Shown piece by piece: positions 18,628 to 27,190 of a stretch of 64,000 bases of DNA; position 1 is the first letter of the stretch; each line of letters starts with the position of its first letter. The notes beneath the pieces are model-generated. The model saw only the letters and a list, made by a program, of their open reading frames with translations. It was not told the DNA's origin and ran no database searches. The DNA comes from Cylindrospermum sp. FACHB-282 (GTDB lineage: Bacteria > Cyanobacteriota > Cyanobacteriia > Cyanobacteriales > Nostocaceae). A program made the position numbers and the translations under genes. Location of the stretch: contig NZ_JACJRJ010000003.1 of the NCBI RefSeq assembly GCF_014697195.1, forward strand, positions 1 to 64,000, written 5' to 3'.

Positions 18628-19320
18628 ATGACTAAACCTGCGGCTGCACTAAAAATCTTACTTGTTGAAGACGATGAATTATTTCGTCTGGGTCTGCGGA
18701 TGCGGTTGCAACAGGAAACGGGTTTGGAAATTGTCGCAGAAGCAGAGGATGGAGAACAAGCTGTAGAATTGGCAAATCGCTATCCTCTAGACTTGGTGTT
18801 GCTAGATATAGGTTTGCCGGGAATTGGTGGGATTGAAGCCTGTCGCCAAATTAAGCAGCAGCAGCCAAACTTACCAATTCTGGTTTTAACCTCTCGTTCC
18901 GAAAAAGCCCTGATTTCGCGATTAATTGCCGCAGGGGCCCAAGGTTATTGCCTCAAAGGAATTCCCGTCGAGTCGCTAATCTTGGCAGTACGATCAGTAG
19001 CAGCGGGTGCTTCTTGGTGGGATCAAACAGCAACAGTAGAAATTAGGGCAGCTTTTGAGGGCAAACCAAAAGCAGATTTACCTACACAAACTGCCGCACC
19101 CCTAGAAAATCCCTTAACCAAGCGGGAGCAAGAAATTTTGGCCCTGGTGGCTGGGGGCAAGAGTAATCAAGAAATTGCCGAAATTCTCTACATTGCCCCC
19201 GGTACGGTGCGGGTTCATGTCCATGCCATTTTACAAAAGTTAGAAGTACGCGATCGCACTCAAGCCGCTATTTTAGCTCTTCAAAAAGGATTGGTAGCCC
19301 CAGAATTGTTGATTAATTAG
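18628..19320 (+). CDS. NarL/LuxR-family response regulator
   Basis: A 230-residue two-domain regulator. Receiver: ILLVEDDELFRLG acidic pair (14-16), VLLDIGLPGIGG with phospho-acceptor Asp at 60, and LTSRSEK with the conserved Thr and Lys. DNA-binding LuxR-type HTH at about 165-215: NPLTKREQEILALVAGGKSNQEI, split by AEILYIAPGTVRVHVHAIL. It directly follows a HisKA-type kinase in the same direction and is very probably its phosphorylation partner. The kinase stop-to-start gap of 107 bases contains an iterated GCGTAGCG/CCGCAGGC-type repeat. Confidence 0.93.
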   Translation: MTKPAAALKILLVEDDELFRLGLRMRLQQETGLEIVAEAEDGEQAVELANRYPLDLVLLDIGLPGIGGIEACRQIKQQQPNLPILVLTSRSEKALISRLIAAGAQGYCLKGIPVESLILAVRSVAAGASWWDQTATVEIRAAFEGKPKADLPTQTAAPLENPLTKREQEILALVAGGKSNQEIAEILYIAPGTVRVHVHAILQKLEVRDRTQAAILALQKGLVAPELLIN

Positions 19321-19681
19321 CAAATCGCCAATTATTACTAACTGGCTAAAAGCTGATGATTCTACTTTTGTTGTTGCCATCTCTAGTCATAAATTTGTCA
19401 TCTAAAAACCAGCGGATAACAATTCAAAATTCAAAATTCAAAATTCAAAATTAAAGACATTTTCAGTCGGGTTTTAAATCCCCGACTGAAAATGATGCTA
19501 CCTGTAGAGGTAGGGGTCTTAAACCCTTTGATTTATGATAAAAATGTGATGAATACTAGAAAGATATTCAGCGGATAAGTTTAAATTAAGTCCAGAAAAT
19601 TCCCTACATCCATCCTCAGAGAGAGAGATTTTAAGAAACTCTTTGTGGAATACTCTAAGAGAGATTTCAAGAAACTACCAG
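19321..19681. repeat. Tandem and palindromic repeats between regulator and hydrolase
   Basis: Four exact AATTCAA copies occupy 19421-19448. They are followed by a perfect 14-bp stem: CATTTTCAGTCGGG (19458-19471) with CCCGACTGAAAATG (19481-19494) and a 9-base loop. Just before the hydrolase, AGAGAGATTTTAAGAAACT near 19622-19640 recurs as AGAGAGATTTCAAGAAACT near 19659-19678. No coding frame was seen. Confidence 0.75.
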
Positions 19682-20500
19682 ATGCCTACTATCAGCATCA
19701 ATAAAAAACAAATGTATTACTACGAGCAGGGACAGGGTTTTCCTCTCGTGTTTGGACATAGCTTTCTCTGGGATACAACTATGTGGCAACCTACCATTGA
19801 GGCTTTGTCCGCTAATTACCGTTGTATTGTTCCAGATTTGTGGGCACATGGACTTTCAGACTTACCAGATTACAGCCCCTATCCAATGGAAAAAATTGCC
19901 GAAGATATGATGAGCTTTTTGGGAGTTCTAGAACTTGAGTGTTTTGTTATAATTGGGCTTTCGGCTGGGGGAATGTGGGGTACTCACCTGGCACTAAATC
20001 ATCCAGAGTCTGTGGCTGGATTAGTTCTTATGGATACTTATGTTGGTTCTGAATCCAAAGAAAGCCGCACTTATTACTTTCAAATGATGGCAGCAGTTGA
20101 GCAGGCAGGACTAATTTCTCCACTGCTTATAGAACAATTGACGCCGCTGTTTTTTTCTCCTTTAACTATGGAGACAAAACCAGATTTTGTGAATACATGG
20201 CAACAAAAATTACTATCTCTTAACGCCGAAAAAGTAAGCGCTATGTTTGCCGTAGGCAGTGAGATTGTTAATCGTAATTCGCTGCTAAATCGATTAAAGT
20301 ACATCACTTGTCCTTGCCTAATTATGGTTGGAGAAAATGACCAAGTCCGACCACTGCATGAATCTATTGAAATGGCCAACCATCTCAAAAATGCTAAATT
20401 AGAAATTATTCCCCATGCTGGACATATCAGTAATGTGGATCAGCCAGAAGTTGTTAATGCCATTTTGAAGCAGTTCCTGAGTGAAGCGATTAAGTCTTGA
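19682..20500 (+). CDS. Alpha/beta-hydrolase fold enzyme
   Basis: A 272-residue alpha/beta hydrolase. Oxyanion region FGHSFLWDTTMW (24-35), nucleophile elbow GLSAGG with Ser 94, acid in GENDQVRP, and catalytic His in HAGHISNVDQP are present, so the triad is complete. The cap region (about 120-190) is aromatic-rich, as in esterases, haloperoxidase-like and C-C hydrolase relatives. The substrate cannot be predicted. ATG 19682 (MPTISINKKQ) is preferred over the GTG at 19643, whose codons fall in a duplicated sequence. No signal peptide, so cytosolic. Confidence 0.85.
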   Translation: MPTISINKKQMYYYEQGQGFPLVFGHSFLWDTTMWQPTIEALSANYRCIVPDLWAHGLSDLPDYSPYPMEKIAEDMMSFLGVLELECFVIIGLSAGGMWGTHLALNHPESVAGLVLMDTYVGSESKESRTYYFQMMAAVEQAGLISPLLIEQLTPLFFSPLTMETKPDFVNTWQQKLLSLNAEKVSAMFAVGSEIVNRNSLLNRLKYITCPCLIMVGENDQVRPLHESIEMANHLKNAKLEIIPHAGHISNVDQPEVVNAILKQFLSEAIKS

Positions 20501-20545
20501 GTTTGATTCCCATCAACTCTATAGCAATTCTAAATGGCTTCCGAA

Positions 20546-20585
20546 CAAAAAAAGATCCCCGACTTCTTCAAGAAGTCGGGGATCT
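20546..20585 (-). terminator. Palindromic repeat with A/T tract, probable terminator
   Basis: AGATCCCCGACTTCTT (20553-20568) is followed at once by its complement (20570-20585). Seven A at 20546-20552 become a T tract on the minus strand, so it is a good intrinsic terminator for leftward transcription. As a near-perfect palindrome it also ends the plus-strand hydrolase gene structurally. It resembles iterated Nostoc palindromes. Confidence 0.65.
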
Positions 20586-20620
20586 CAGCCAACTTTAGTC
20601 TATACAAGTTAATGTAAACA

Positions 20621-21382
20621 ATGGTTAAACACGAACTAGAAAAAGACAATACCGCCTTATTTGAGCAGCTATGGGGGATGACAAATGAACTCCGTCAGAA
20701 ATTAGACGCTCGTTTTGAGGTACATGCAGATCCATCGACTAAGAACTTACAAAGCTACTCGGCTTTGACTGGAGAAGCGCAGGGATCGCTGAATACTTTC
20801 TCTGGTGAAGAAATTGATTGGCTAGTACATTCATGGTTGCGTGATCCCCAATCAGGCTTTTGCAATATGCACCTGACTAATTGGCTAAAACCGCATATCC
20901 GTGTTCCCCATTTGGCTTTTGCTTTTGCCACAGTGCCGAAACTATTCTTCTACATGGATTACATACCTCGCAGCGATCTATTTACTAACTTGGACTATTT
21001 GGATCGCTATTATGAACCTGTGAATCAGACATACCTGAAATTTCTTGGGGATTCCCGTTTCCAGCAATATATCAGCAAAACGCTGTATATCCGTCAGGCT
21101 CAATCCCATACCAGTCTGTGTTACACCAGCCCAGTTACAGAAGAGACAATTGCTGTGGTTGGCACCGTGGCTCATGAGATGATGGATCGTTGGCTGATTT
21201 GGGTAGATGAGGCTGAGTCTGTGCCAGATGATGAGCGTGCTGCCTTGTTTGAGCGTGACTTGATTGTACGCCGGGCGATCGCAGAACGCGACCCAGACAA
21301 CCAAATCGCTGTGAGGCTGTTTGGGGCAGAATTGACAGATAAACTGGTGCGATCGCTATGGGGTGGTGATCGTATCCTGTAA
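20621..21382 (+). CDS. Red chlorophyll catabolite reductase (RCCR) family protein
   Basis: A 253-residue protein resembling plant red chlorophyll catabolite reductase, a member of the ferredoxin-dependent bilin reductase fold. The best match to the plant family pattern is the central stretch VPHLAFAFATVPKLFFYMDY, then PRSDLFTNLDYLDRYYE (about 94-131), where plant RCCR reads a similar LILDLPPRKDL...PDYL segment. Near the C-terminus the family's region before the last helices is also visible. In plants the enzyme reduces an open-chain chlorophyll breakdown product. Its role in cyanobacteria is not established. The stop abuts the stop of priA with no gap. Confidence 0.8.
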   Translation: MVKHELEKDNTALFEQLWGMTNELRQKLDARFEVHADPSTKNLQSYSALTGEAQGSLNTFSGEEIDWLVHSWLRDPQSGFCNMHLTNWLKPHIRVPHLAFAFATVPKLFFYMDYIPRSDLFTNLDYLDRYYEPVNQTYLKFLGDSRFQQYISKTLYIRQAQSHTSLCYTSPVTEETIAVVGTVAHEMMDRWLIWVDEAESVPDDERAALFERDLIVRRAIAERDPDNQIAVRLFGAELTDKLVRSLWGGDRIL

Positions 21383-23935
21383 TTACATAATATTTATTGG
21401 GTCTACATCAATCGTTAAGCTGACAGACAGGGGACAAAGCGATCGCACGAATTCCCAATCTGGTAAATTTGGTAATTCATCGGGGGCAAACTTGATTAAT
21501 ATCTGCCAGCGATAACGATTAGCCACCCGCAAAATACTTGCTGGTGCTGGGCCCAATATCTCAAATCCCTCCCTATCACTCAAAGCTGTGGCGATGATTT
21601 GCGCTGTGTTTTGCACTTGAATCGGATCAAGACTGCTTAAACGCAACAAAATCAAGCGCCCATAAGGGGGGTAATTGAGTGCTTGCCGTTGTTCTAATTC
21701 GGCATCAGAGAAAGACTGATAATCATGGTGTCGCACCGCCTCAATTACCTGATGTTCTGGGGTGTAAGTTTGCACAATTACCCTCCCTGGATCATCCCCT
21801 CTACCCGCCCGGCCAGCAACCTGAGTCAAGGTTTGAAATGCTCGTTCACTGGCGCGATAATCTGATAAATGCAGCAATCCATCCGCAGCGACAACACCCA
21901 CAAGTGTCACCTGGGGCAAATCCAACCCTTTGGTGAGCATTTGCGTACCCACTAATAAATCTGCTTCTTTGTTAGCAAACTGGGTGAGTAGGGTGCGGTG
22001 TGCGCCTTTGTTGCGGGTGGTATCGCTATCAAAACGAATTAATTTCAAATCTGGAAATTGGCGGTTTAATTCCTGGGCTACTCTCTGAGTGCCGCTACCA
22101 AAGAATTTCAAGTAAGGAGAACTGCAATCGGGGCAGCTTGGAGGATGCGATCGCACAAAGTTACAGTAATGGCAACGTAATATTTGCGGTGCGACCTCGG
22201 TTGTTTGGTGATACGCCAATGACACATCACAGTTGGGACAATCGATCACATATCCACAACTGCGACAAGATACAAAAGTACTATGTCCCCGGCGATGGAT
22301 AAATAAAATTCCCTGTTGTTGCTTTTCTTTTAGCTCTTGTAGCGCTGACTGTAGCGACCTACTAAATATAGAACGATTTCCCTGTTGCAACTCTTGCCGC
22401 ATATCCACTATTTCAACTGGCGGTAAAGGGCGGGAATATATTCGCTCAGGTAATGATAGGTAATGAGTCCTATCTTCTCCCTTCTCTTCCCTTGGGGGGG
22501 TAGAGGGTGAGGTTCCAGGATTACCCACACTAATCCAACTTTCCAAAGAAGGAGTAGCAGAACCCAAAACCAAGGGGCAATTTTCTAATTCTGCACGCCA
22601 CTGGGCGACGGTGCGGGCGTGGTAGGTGGGGATTGGGGCATCTTGCTTAAAGCTGCTGTCGTGTTCTTCGTCTAGGATGATTAAACCCAATTTGGGCAAT
22701 GGGGCGAAAACAGCGCTGCGGGTGCCAATCACAACTTGGGGTTCCCCCGTGAGCATTTGTCGCCAAGTGTCGTACCGTTCACCCTCTGAGAGGGCGCTGT
22801 GATAGACGCTGACTTTAGTACCAAATCGGGCGCGGAAACGATCTGTTAGCTGGGGCGTGAGTCCAATTTCTGGCACTAAAACGAGGGCAGATTTACCTTG
22901 GTGGAGTAAAGGTGCGATCGCTTGCAAGTAAACCTCTGTTTTGCCCGAACCTGTCACCCCATGCAACAAAACTTGGGCAAATCCATTTAAGGACTGGATG
23001 ATCTCTAAAGCGCTACCTTGGGCAGATGTTAAGGATTTAGGGCAATCTTGATCGATTACAGGCCCCTGTTCTCTTCGTAATACTTCCTGTTCCTGAATTA
23101 CAATACAACCCTTCTTTTCTAGCCCTTTCAGGGTGATGGTAGTTGTTTTACACAGATCAAGGAACTCATTTACCCATAACTCACCACCACGATCCCGTAG
23201 CACTTTTAAAATTTCCCGTTGGCGTTTGTTAAGGTTAATGTAAAGTCCATCGTCAACGAGTGTAACCGCTAGTTTCGTCTGGGGTCGAGAGTTCCTAGGT
23301 AGTTCCACATAGGTTTCTACCCAGCCACGTTGCAGTAATTGCTTCTTTCCTGAATAGAAATCTCCTTTCACCTTGGGCTTGAGGTATTTGAAGCTATAAT
23401 CCCCATCAGCTTGAGACTGGAGTATTGTTAGTATTTGACGGGCTGCTGAACCCAGGAATTGATCTGCACCATGAGGAATATTTTCAGGCTTAAGGCGAAT
23501 ACGATTCTGGGAACGCTTCAGCAGTCCTGGCGGTAGAGCAGTACGTATCACCTGAATCAGTTTTGTGTAATAGTAGTGTGATACGCGTTCCAGCAGCTTA
23601 CAGTAGCGATCGCTGAAAAAATTCCCCTGGATTACAGCTTCCACATCTCGAATTTTTTCTGGTGGTAAACCTGCGGGGAGTTGTAATAGCAACCGAATGG
23701 CTATCCCTCCCAATTGTTTGGCGCCAAATGGCACACTCACAATATCACCAGGTTTTACTTCTAACCCATCTGGCAATCGATACGTATACAGTTTTTCCCC
23801 TATTTCTGCTGCTGTGGCAAAATCTGGAGAGTCTACAAGTACTTCAATCCACTGATCAAGAGTGGTCTGGGATTGGTAAGCCCCCCCAGGTTCGGCCACA
23901 ACTAAAGAAGATAAATTTACGGCATTAATATACAT
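21383..23935 (-). CDS. priA: Primosomal replication restart helicase PriA
   Basis: An 850-residue superfamily 2 helicase that reloads the replisome at stalled forks. Walker A GVTGSGKTEVYL (near 330), DEEH box (LIILDEEHDSSFKQD), the VLGSATPSLES motif, and the paired zinc-binding cysteines CRSCGYVIDCPNCD and CHYCNF...CPDCSS are intact, as is the QMLTKGLDLPQVTLVGVV helicase motif and QVAGRAGRGDDPG. The N-terminal DNA-binding domain is longer than in E. coli PriA. Around residue 480 a Pro/Glu-rich loop (SPSTPPREEKGEDRT) is inserted between the helicase lobes. Convergent, end to end with the RCCR-like gene. Confidence 0.96.
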   Translation of the reverse strand: MYINAVNLSSLVVAEPGGAYQSQTTLDQWIEVLVDSPDFATAAEIGEKLYTYRLPDGLEVKPGDIVSVPFGAKQLGGIAIRLLLQLPAGLPPEKIRDVEAVIQGNFFSDRYCKLLERVSHYYYTKLIQVIRTALPPGLLKRSQNRIRLKPENIPHGADQFLGSAARQILTILQSQADGDYSFKYLKPKVKGDFYSGKKQLLQRGWVETYVELPRNSRPQTKLAVTLVDDGLYINLNKRQREILKVLRDRGGELWVNEFLDLCKTTTITLKGLEKKGCIVIQEQEVLRREQGPVIDQDCPKSLTSAQGSALEIIQSLNGFAQVLLHGVTGSGKTEVYLQAIAPLLHQGKSALVLVPEIGLTPQLTDRFRARFGTKVSVYHSALSEGERYDTWRQMLTGEPQVVIGTRSAVFAPLPKLGLIILDEEHDSSFKQDAPIPTYHARTVAQWRAELENCPLVLGSATPSLESWISVGNPGTSPSTPPREEKGEDRTHYLSLPERIYSRPLPPVEIVDMRQELQQGNRSIFSRSLQSALQELKEKQQQGILFIHRRGHSTFVSCRSCGYVIDCPNCDVSLAYHQTTEVAPQILRCHYCNFVRSHPPSCPDCSSPYLKFFGSGTQRVAQELNRQFPDLKLIRFDSDTTRNKGAHRTLLTQFANKEADLLVGTQMLTKGLDLPQVTLVGVVAADGLLHLSDYRASERAFQTLTQVAGRAGRGDDPGRVIVQTYTPEHQVIEAVRHHDYQSFSDAELEQRQALNYPPYGRLILLRLSSLDPIQVQNTAQIIATALSDREGFEILGPAPASILRVANRYRWQILIKFAPDELPNLPDWEFVRSLCPLSVSLTIDVDPINIM

Positions 23936-24730
23936 GGTTTCTAACTTTATAGATAGATATTTGTCACACCTACCTCAAATTAACCTAACTAACTAAATGC
24001 TAACTTTTTCTTTGACTACACGTAAACTGTATTTCGCTACACTTTTATTACCCATAATACTTGCTATGTTTCCTTTTATGTAATCTACTAGACAATTTAA
24101 TGTCTGCTATACGTGCAATAAATATTTGATGCTAACTATACAAATAAAGGCAGTATAGGCTATTTCAGAAACCCTTTCTCTATCTACTGTTAGGGGGAAT
24201 AGCGTTTTTCCACCTATTGATAGATATTCAACCCTTTTGCTATATGAGATGCTTTGATACAATCAATATCATCCGGATTTTAAGTTACCATTTTGGTAAT
24301 TTGTATTAATTGGGAAACTTGATCAGGGATGCATAACCCCACCACCAAGATTTTGATTTCTTCAGTGACTCCCGGCATCTAAGCATTAAAAAACTTTAGA
24401 AAAATATATGAAAATTTAAGATGTTGGGTTCCTTCCCGGAATTTTTTATATTTGTTAAGGTTGAGAATGTTTGAGGGGTTTGACATATTTGGTGATTCCG
24501 AAAAAAAATGAGGAATATATCCGCTGGTAGTCTGCGAAAATAGTTTTGTTGGGTACAAAACACACTATTCGTTATGGATTGTATTCAACCGTAACCCGAA
24601 AACTACAGGCAGGCGCTGATTTTCCTTCCTCAAAAGAAATTAGTAAAAGCTTGTGTTTTGCTAGATAAACGGGTGTATTTGTCCCTTAGGGAAAACTACC
24701 AAGCCTCAAAGGAGCAGCTATCACTAAATT
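23936..24730. promoter_or_regulatory. Long upstream region of the sigma-factor gene
   Basis: About 795 bases between divergent priA and the sigma-factor gene, AT-rich and with no protein-like frame. It must contain both promoters. AAAGGAG at 24709-24715 lies 15 bases before ATG 24731. Long leaders are usual for stress-controlled group 2 sigma genes; no specific element was recognised. Confidence 0.5.
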
Positions 24731-25900
24731 ATGTACCAAACAAAGCAACGATCCCTAAAGGAAACTATGAATATTGCTGAATTGGGAACAATGGAAATAC
24801 TGGAGAATGCTACTGATCATGAAGAACCATCACTAGATAGTTTAGATCCAGTGGTATATGAAGACTCTCCAATTGTAGAGAATTTGGAATCAGATGAACG
24901 AGACGGCGATGAAATGGCGGCGGCCCGTCCCTCTGGATACAATAAAACCGAGCATGATGATGCTGTAGGTGCATTTTTTAAAGAAATGGCCCGTTATCCG
25001 CTGCTTAAACCAGATGAAGAGGTAGAGTTAGCGCGGCGAGTCAGGTTTCTAGAAGAAATCAAGGAGTTACAAGAATCCTTGAGCACAGAACTGGGACAGC
25101 CAGCGACCAAGCTACAAGTGGCGAAACAGCTAGAAATGACAGAAAAACAACTAGAAAGTCGCTTGTATCAAGGTCGGGTAGCAAAACGCAAAATGATTCG
25201 CTCGAATTTGCGGTTGGTAGTCTCAATCGCCAAGCGCTATCTGAATCGGGGAGTACCTTTTCTGGATTTAATTCAGGAAGGAGCAATGGGTTTAAATCGC
25301 GCTACAGAGAAGTTTGACCCAGATAAAGGTTATAAGTTCTCTACTTACGCCTATTGGTGGATTAGACAAGCGATTACTAGAGCGATCGCTAATGATGCGC
25401 GGACAATCCGCTTACCGATCCATATTGTTGAAAAACTTAACAAACTCAAAAAAGCCCAACGGGAACTCAAGCAAAAACTTTCTCGCAATCCCTCCGAAGC
25501 TGAAATGGCAGAAGCTTTGGAAATTACCGTGCAACAACTACGCCAACTACAACAACTACGGCGTCAAGCACTTTCCCTCAACCACCGCGTCGGTAAAGAA
25601 GAAGACACGGAATTAATGGACTTGCTAGAGGATGAAGATAACCAATCTCCCGAAGCAAAAATGAACGAAAACATGATGCGTCAGGAGATTTGGGAAGTCT
25701 TAGGCGACGTACTCACCCCACGGGAGAAAGACGTGATTTCACTGCGCTATGGACTCACAACCAGCGAACCCTGCACCTTGGAAGAAGTCGGCAATATGTT
25801 CAATCTTTCCCGTGAGCGAGTGCGACAAATTCAAAGCAAAGCCATGCGAAAGCTGCGGCGTCCCCACATAGCAAAACGTTTAAAGGGCTGGTTAATCTAA
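24731..25900 (+). CDS. Group 2 RNA polymerase sigma factor (sigma-70 family)
   Basis: A 389-residue primary-like but probably dispensable sigma factor of the cyanobacterial SigB-SigE class. Region 1.2: DDAVGAFFKEMARYPLLKPDEEVEL (about 76-100). Region 2: RSNLRLVVSIAKRYLNRGVPFLDLIQEG, DKGYKFSTYAYWWIRQAITRAI. Region 3 follows, then region 4: LTPREKDVISLRYGL and LEEVGNMFNLSRERVRQIQSKAMRKLR. The first 70 residues are acidic. Its exact Sig letter cannot be set without a tree. ATG 24767 (MNIAELGTME) is an alternative start with AAAGGA 5 bases upstream and may be the real one. Confidence 0.93.
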   Translation: MYQTKQRSLKETMNIAELGTMEILENATDHEEPSLDSLDPVVYEDSPIVENLESDERDGDEMAAARPSGYNKTEHDDAVGAFFKEMARYPLLKPDEEVELARRVRFLEEIKELQESLSTELGQPATKLQVAKQLEMTEKQLESRLYQGRVAKRKMIRSNLRLVVSIAKRYLNRGVPFLDLIQEGAMGLNRATEKFDPDKGYKFSTYAYWWIRQAITRAIANDARTIRLPIHIVEKLNKLKKAQRELKQKLSRNPSEAEMAEALEITVQQLRQLQQLRRQALSLNHRVGKEEDTELMDLLEDEDNQSPEAKMNENMMRQEIWEVLGDVLTPREKDVISLRYGLTTSEPCTLEEVGNMFNLSRERVRQIQSKAMRKLRRPHIAKRLKGWLI

Positions 25901-25901
25901 A

Positions 25902-25935
25902 TAGTCATTAGTCATTAGTCATTAGTCATTAGTCA
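25902..25935. repeat. TAGTCAT heptamer tandem repeat
   Basis: Four exact TAGTCAT units plus a partial fifth follow the sigma-factor stop. A degenerate GACTATGGACTAT series runs on to about 25990, right up to the next gene's ATG. Confidence 0.85.
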
Positions 25936-25991
25936 AAAATATTGCACGGTTGACTATAGACTATGGACTATCGACTATAAACTATGGACTA

Positions 25992-26486
25992 ATGACTTCC
26001 CGTAGCAATTTGATTTTACGTTTTGCCCAACCAAGTGACTACATTGTACTGTTTGAATTAATTCAGCGACTGGCAGAGTACGAAAAATTATCTCATGCTG
26101 TCACGGGCAATGCTCTCACACTCAAAGAGCATCTATTTGGCTCGCCAAAATATATAGAGGCAATCTTAGCAGAATCTGCTGGACAAGCTGTAGGTTTTGC
26201 CCTATTTTTTCCTAATTATTCAACCTTTCTGACCAAGCCAGGAATTTATCTGGAAGATTTGTTTGTCTTGCCAGAATATCGCCGCCAAGGCATTGGTAAG
26301 GCTCTTTTGACAAAATTAGCCCAGATAGCTCTAGAGCGCAATTATGGACGGTTAGAGTGGAGTGTGTTGGATTGGAATATGTCGGCCCAAGCATTCTACC
26401 GCAGCATGGGAGCATCTATTTTAGATGATTGGCGAATTTGTCGCGTCACTGAAGCGGCGCTGACACAGCTAGCAGATAAAGGATGA
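25992..26486 (+). CDS. GNAT-family N-acetyltransferase
   Basis: A 164-residue acetyltransferase resembling the diamine/amino-acid acetyltransferase branch of GNATs. The acetyl-CoA loop is LPEYRRQGIGKALLTKLA (about 95-112), preceded by the beta-strand YLEDLFV and followed by RLEWSVLDWNMSAQAFYRSMGA, which contains the typical tyrosine and the N-x-x-A-x-x-F-Y helix. ATG 25992 is chosen; the open frame upstream to 25950 only translates heptamer repeats. The substrate (polyamine, thialysine or other small amine) is inference. Confidence 0.88.
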   Translation: MTSRSNLILRFAQPSDYIVLFELIQRLAEYEKLSHAVTGNALTLKEHLFGSPKYIEAILAESAGQAVGFALFFPNYSTFLTKPGIYLEDLFVLPEYRRQGIGKALLTKLAQIALERNYGRLEWSVLDWNMSAQAFYRSMGASILDDWRICRVTEAALTQLADKG

Positions 26487-26671
26487 AGTGGCAAAATTTG
26501 GGTCTTGTGTCCTGGATTTTTGATTCTTGATCATTCCTCATTTTTTTTTGGTGATCAAATATGTAAATTTACATAAAGCCAGCATTTCCATCCAAGACAA
26601 TGATTTTGTGCTAAAACCGATCAATTGAACAACCCCTAAAGCTAAAATTTCCCATCATCAGAGCGAAGTTT

Positions 26672-26689
26672 GACAGCCTGTCTTTTGAC
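26672..26689 (+). promoter_or_regulatory. 18-bp element upstream of petJ, shared with the TonB receptor gene
   Basis: GACAGCCTGTCTTTTGAC lies 93 bases before the petJ ATG. Its left part is a palindrome, GACAG-c-CTGTC. The same sequence with one mismatch is 81 bases before the TonB-dependent receptor gene. petJ is repressed by copper in cyanobacteria, in Synechocystis through the BlaI-type repressor PetR, so this is a candidate copper-responsive operator. Confidence 0.55.
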
Positions 26690-26764
26690 GCGGGTAACTG
26701 CACCAAATGAAAATCATAGAGAATATTGCAGCAAATTAGCCGTTTTTTGCAGAGGGAACACGAA

Positions 26765-27103
26765 ATGAAAAAGATTGTTTCAGTATTACTGTTAGGCATA
26801 GCTATCTTCACCATTGCCTTCAGTAGCCCAGCTTTGGCAGGAGATATTACCAGTGGAGCTAAAGTATTTACCGCTAATTGTGCCCAGTGTCATGCAGGTG
26901 GTAAAAATTTAGTTAATGCAGCCAAAACCCTAAAGAAGGCAGATTTAGAAAAGTACGGTTTGTACTCAGCAGAGGCAATTATTGCCCAAGTTACCAAGGG
27001 TAAGGGCGCTATGCCTGCCTTTGGGGCACGTTTAAAAGCGAACCAGATTGAAGATGTAGCCGCCTACGTGTTGGCACAAGCCGATAAAAGCTGGAAGAAG
27101 TAA
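26765..27103 (+). CDS. petJ: Cytochrome c6
   Basis: A lumenal c-type cytochrome that carries electrons from cytochrome b6f to photosystem I or oxidase and replaces plastocyanin when copper is scarce. Residues 1-25 ([20 protein letters not shown], then SPALA) are a clean signal peptide with cleavage before GDITSG. Heme attachment is CAQCH (39-43), and the Met ligand is in AMPAF. The mature form is about 87 residues, normal for the family. ATG 26765 with AGAGGGA upstream is chosen; the open frame begins 13 codons earlier. Expression is expected to follow copper availability. Confidence 0.95.
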   Translation: MKKIVSVLLLGIAIFTIAFSSPALAGDITSGAKVFTANCAQCHAGGKNLVNAAKTLKKADLEKYGLYSAEAIIAQVTKGKGAMPAFGARLKANQIEDVAAYVLAQADKSWKK

Positions 27104-27136
27104 ATCAACATCTAGTGTTAGCTATTAATTAACAAT

Positions 27137-27168
27137 TAGCGGGGCTTTTGTCCCGCCAATTTTCTTTA
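27137..27168 (+). terminator. Probable intrinsic terminator after petJ
   Basis: GCGGG (27139-27143) pairs with CCCGC (27152-27156) around a short loop, followed by CAATTTTCTTT. It lies 35 bases after the petJ stop and before the TPR gene, so petJ is probably mostly monocistronic. Confidence 0.65.
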
Positions 27169-27190
27169 TGCCGAAGTTGTCTTTTTGAAG

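Noticed and set aside
17408-19320. Direct naming of the two-component pair as KdpDE
   Set aside because: The regulator is NarL-type and not OmpR-type, and the kinase lacks the KdpD N-terminal domains; only a hypothesis of replacement is kept.
26661-26700. Reading TTGACA in the petJ element as only a -35 box
   Set aside because: The match between the two loci covers 18 bases including a palindrome, more than a -35 hexamer would need, and no well-spaced -10 was evident.
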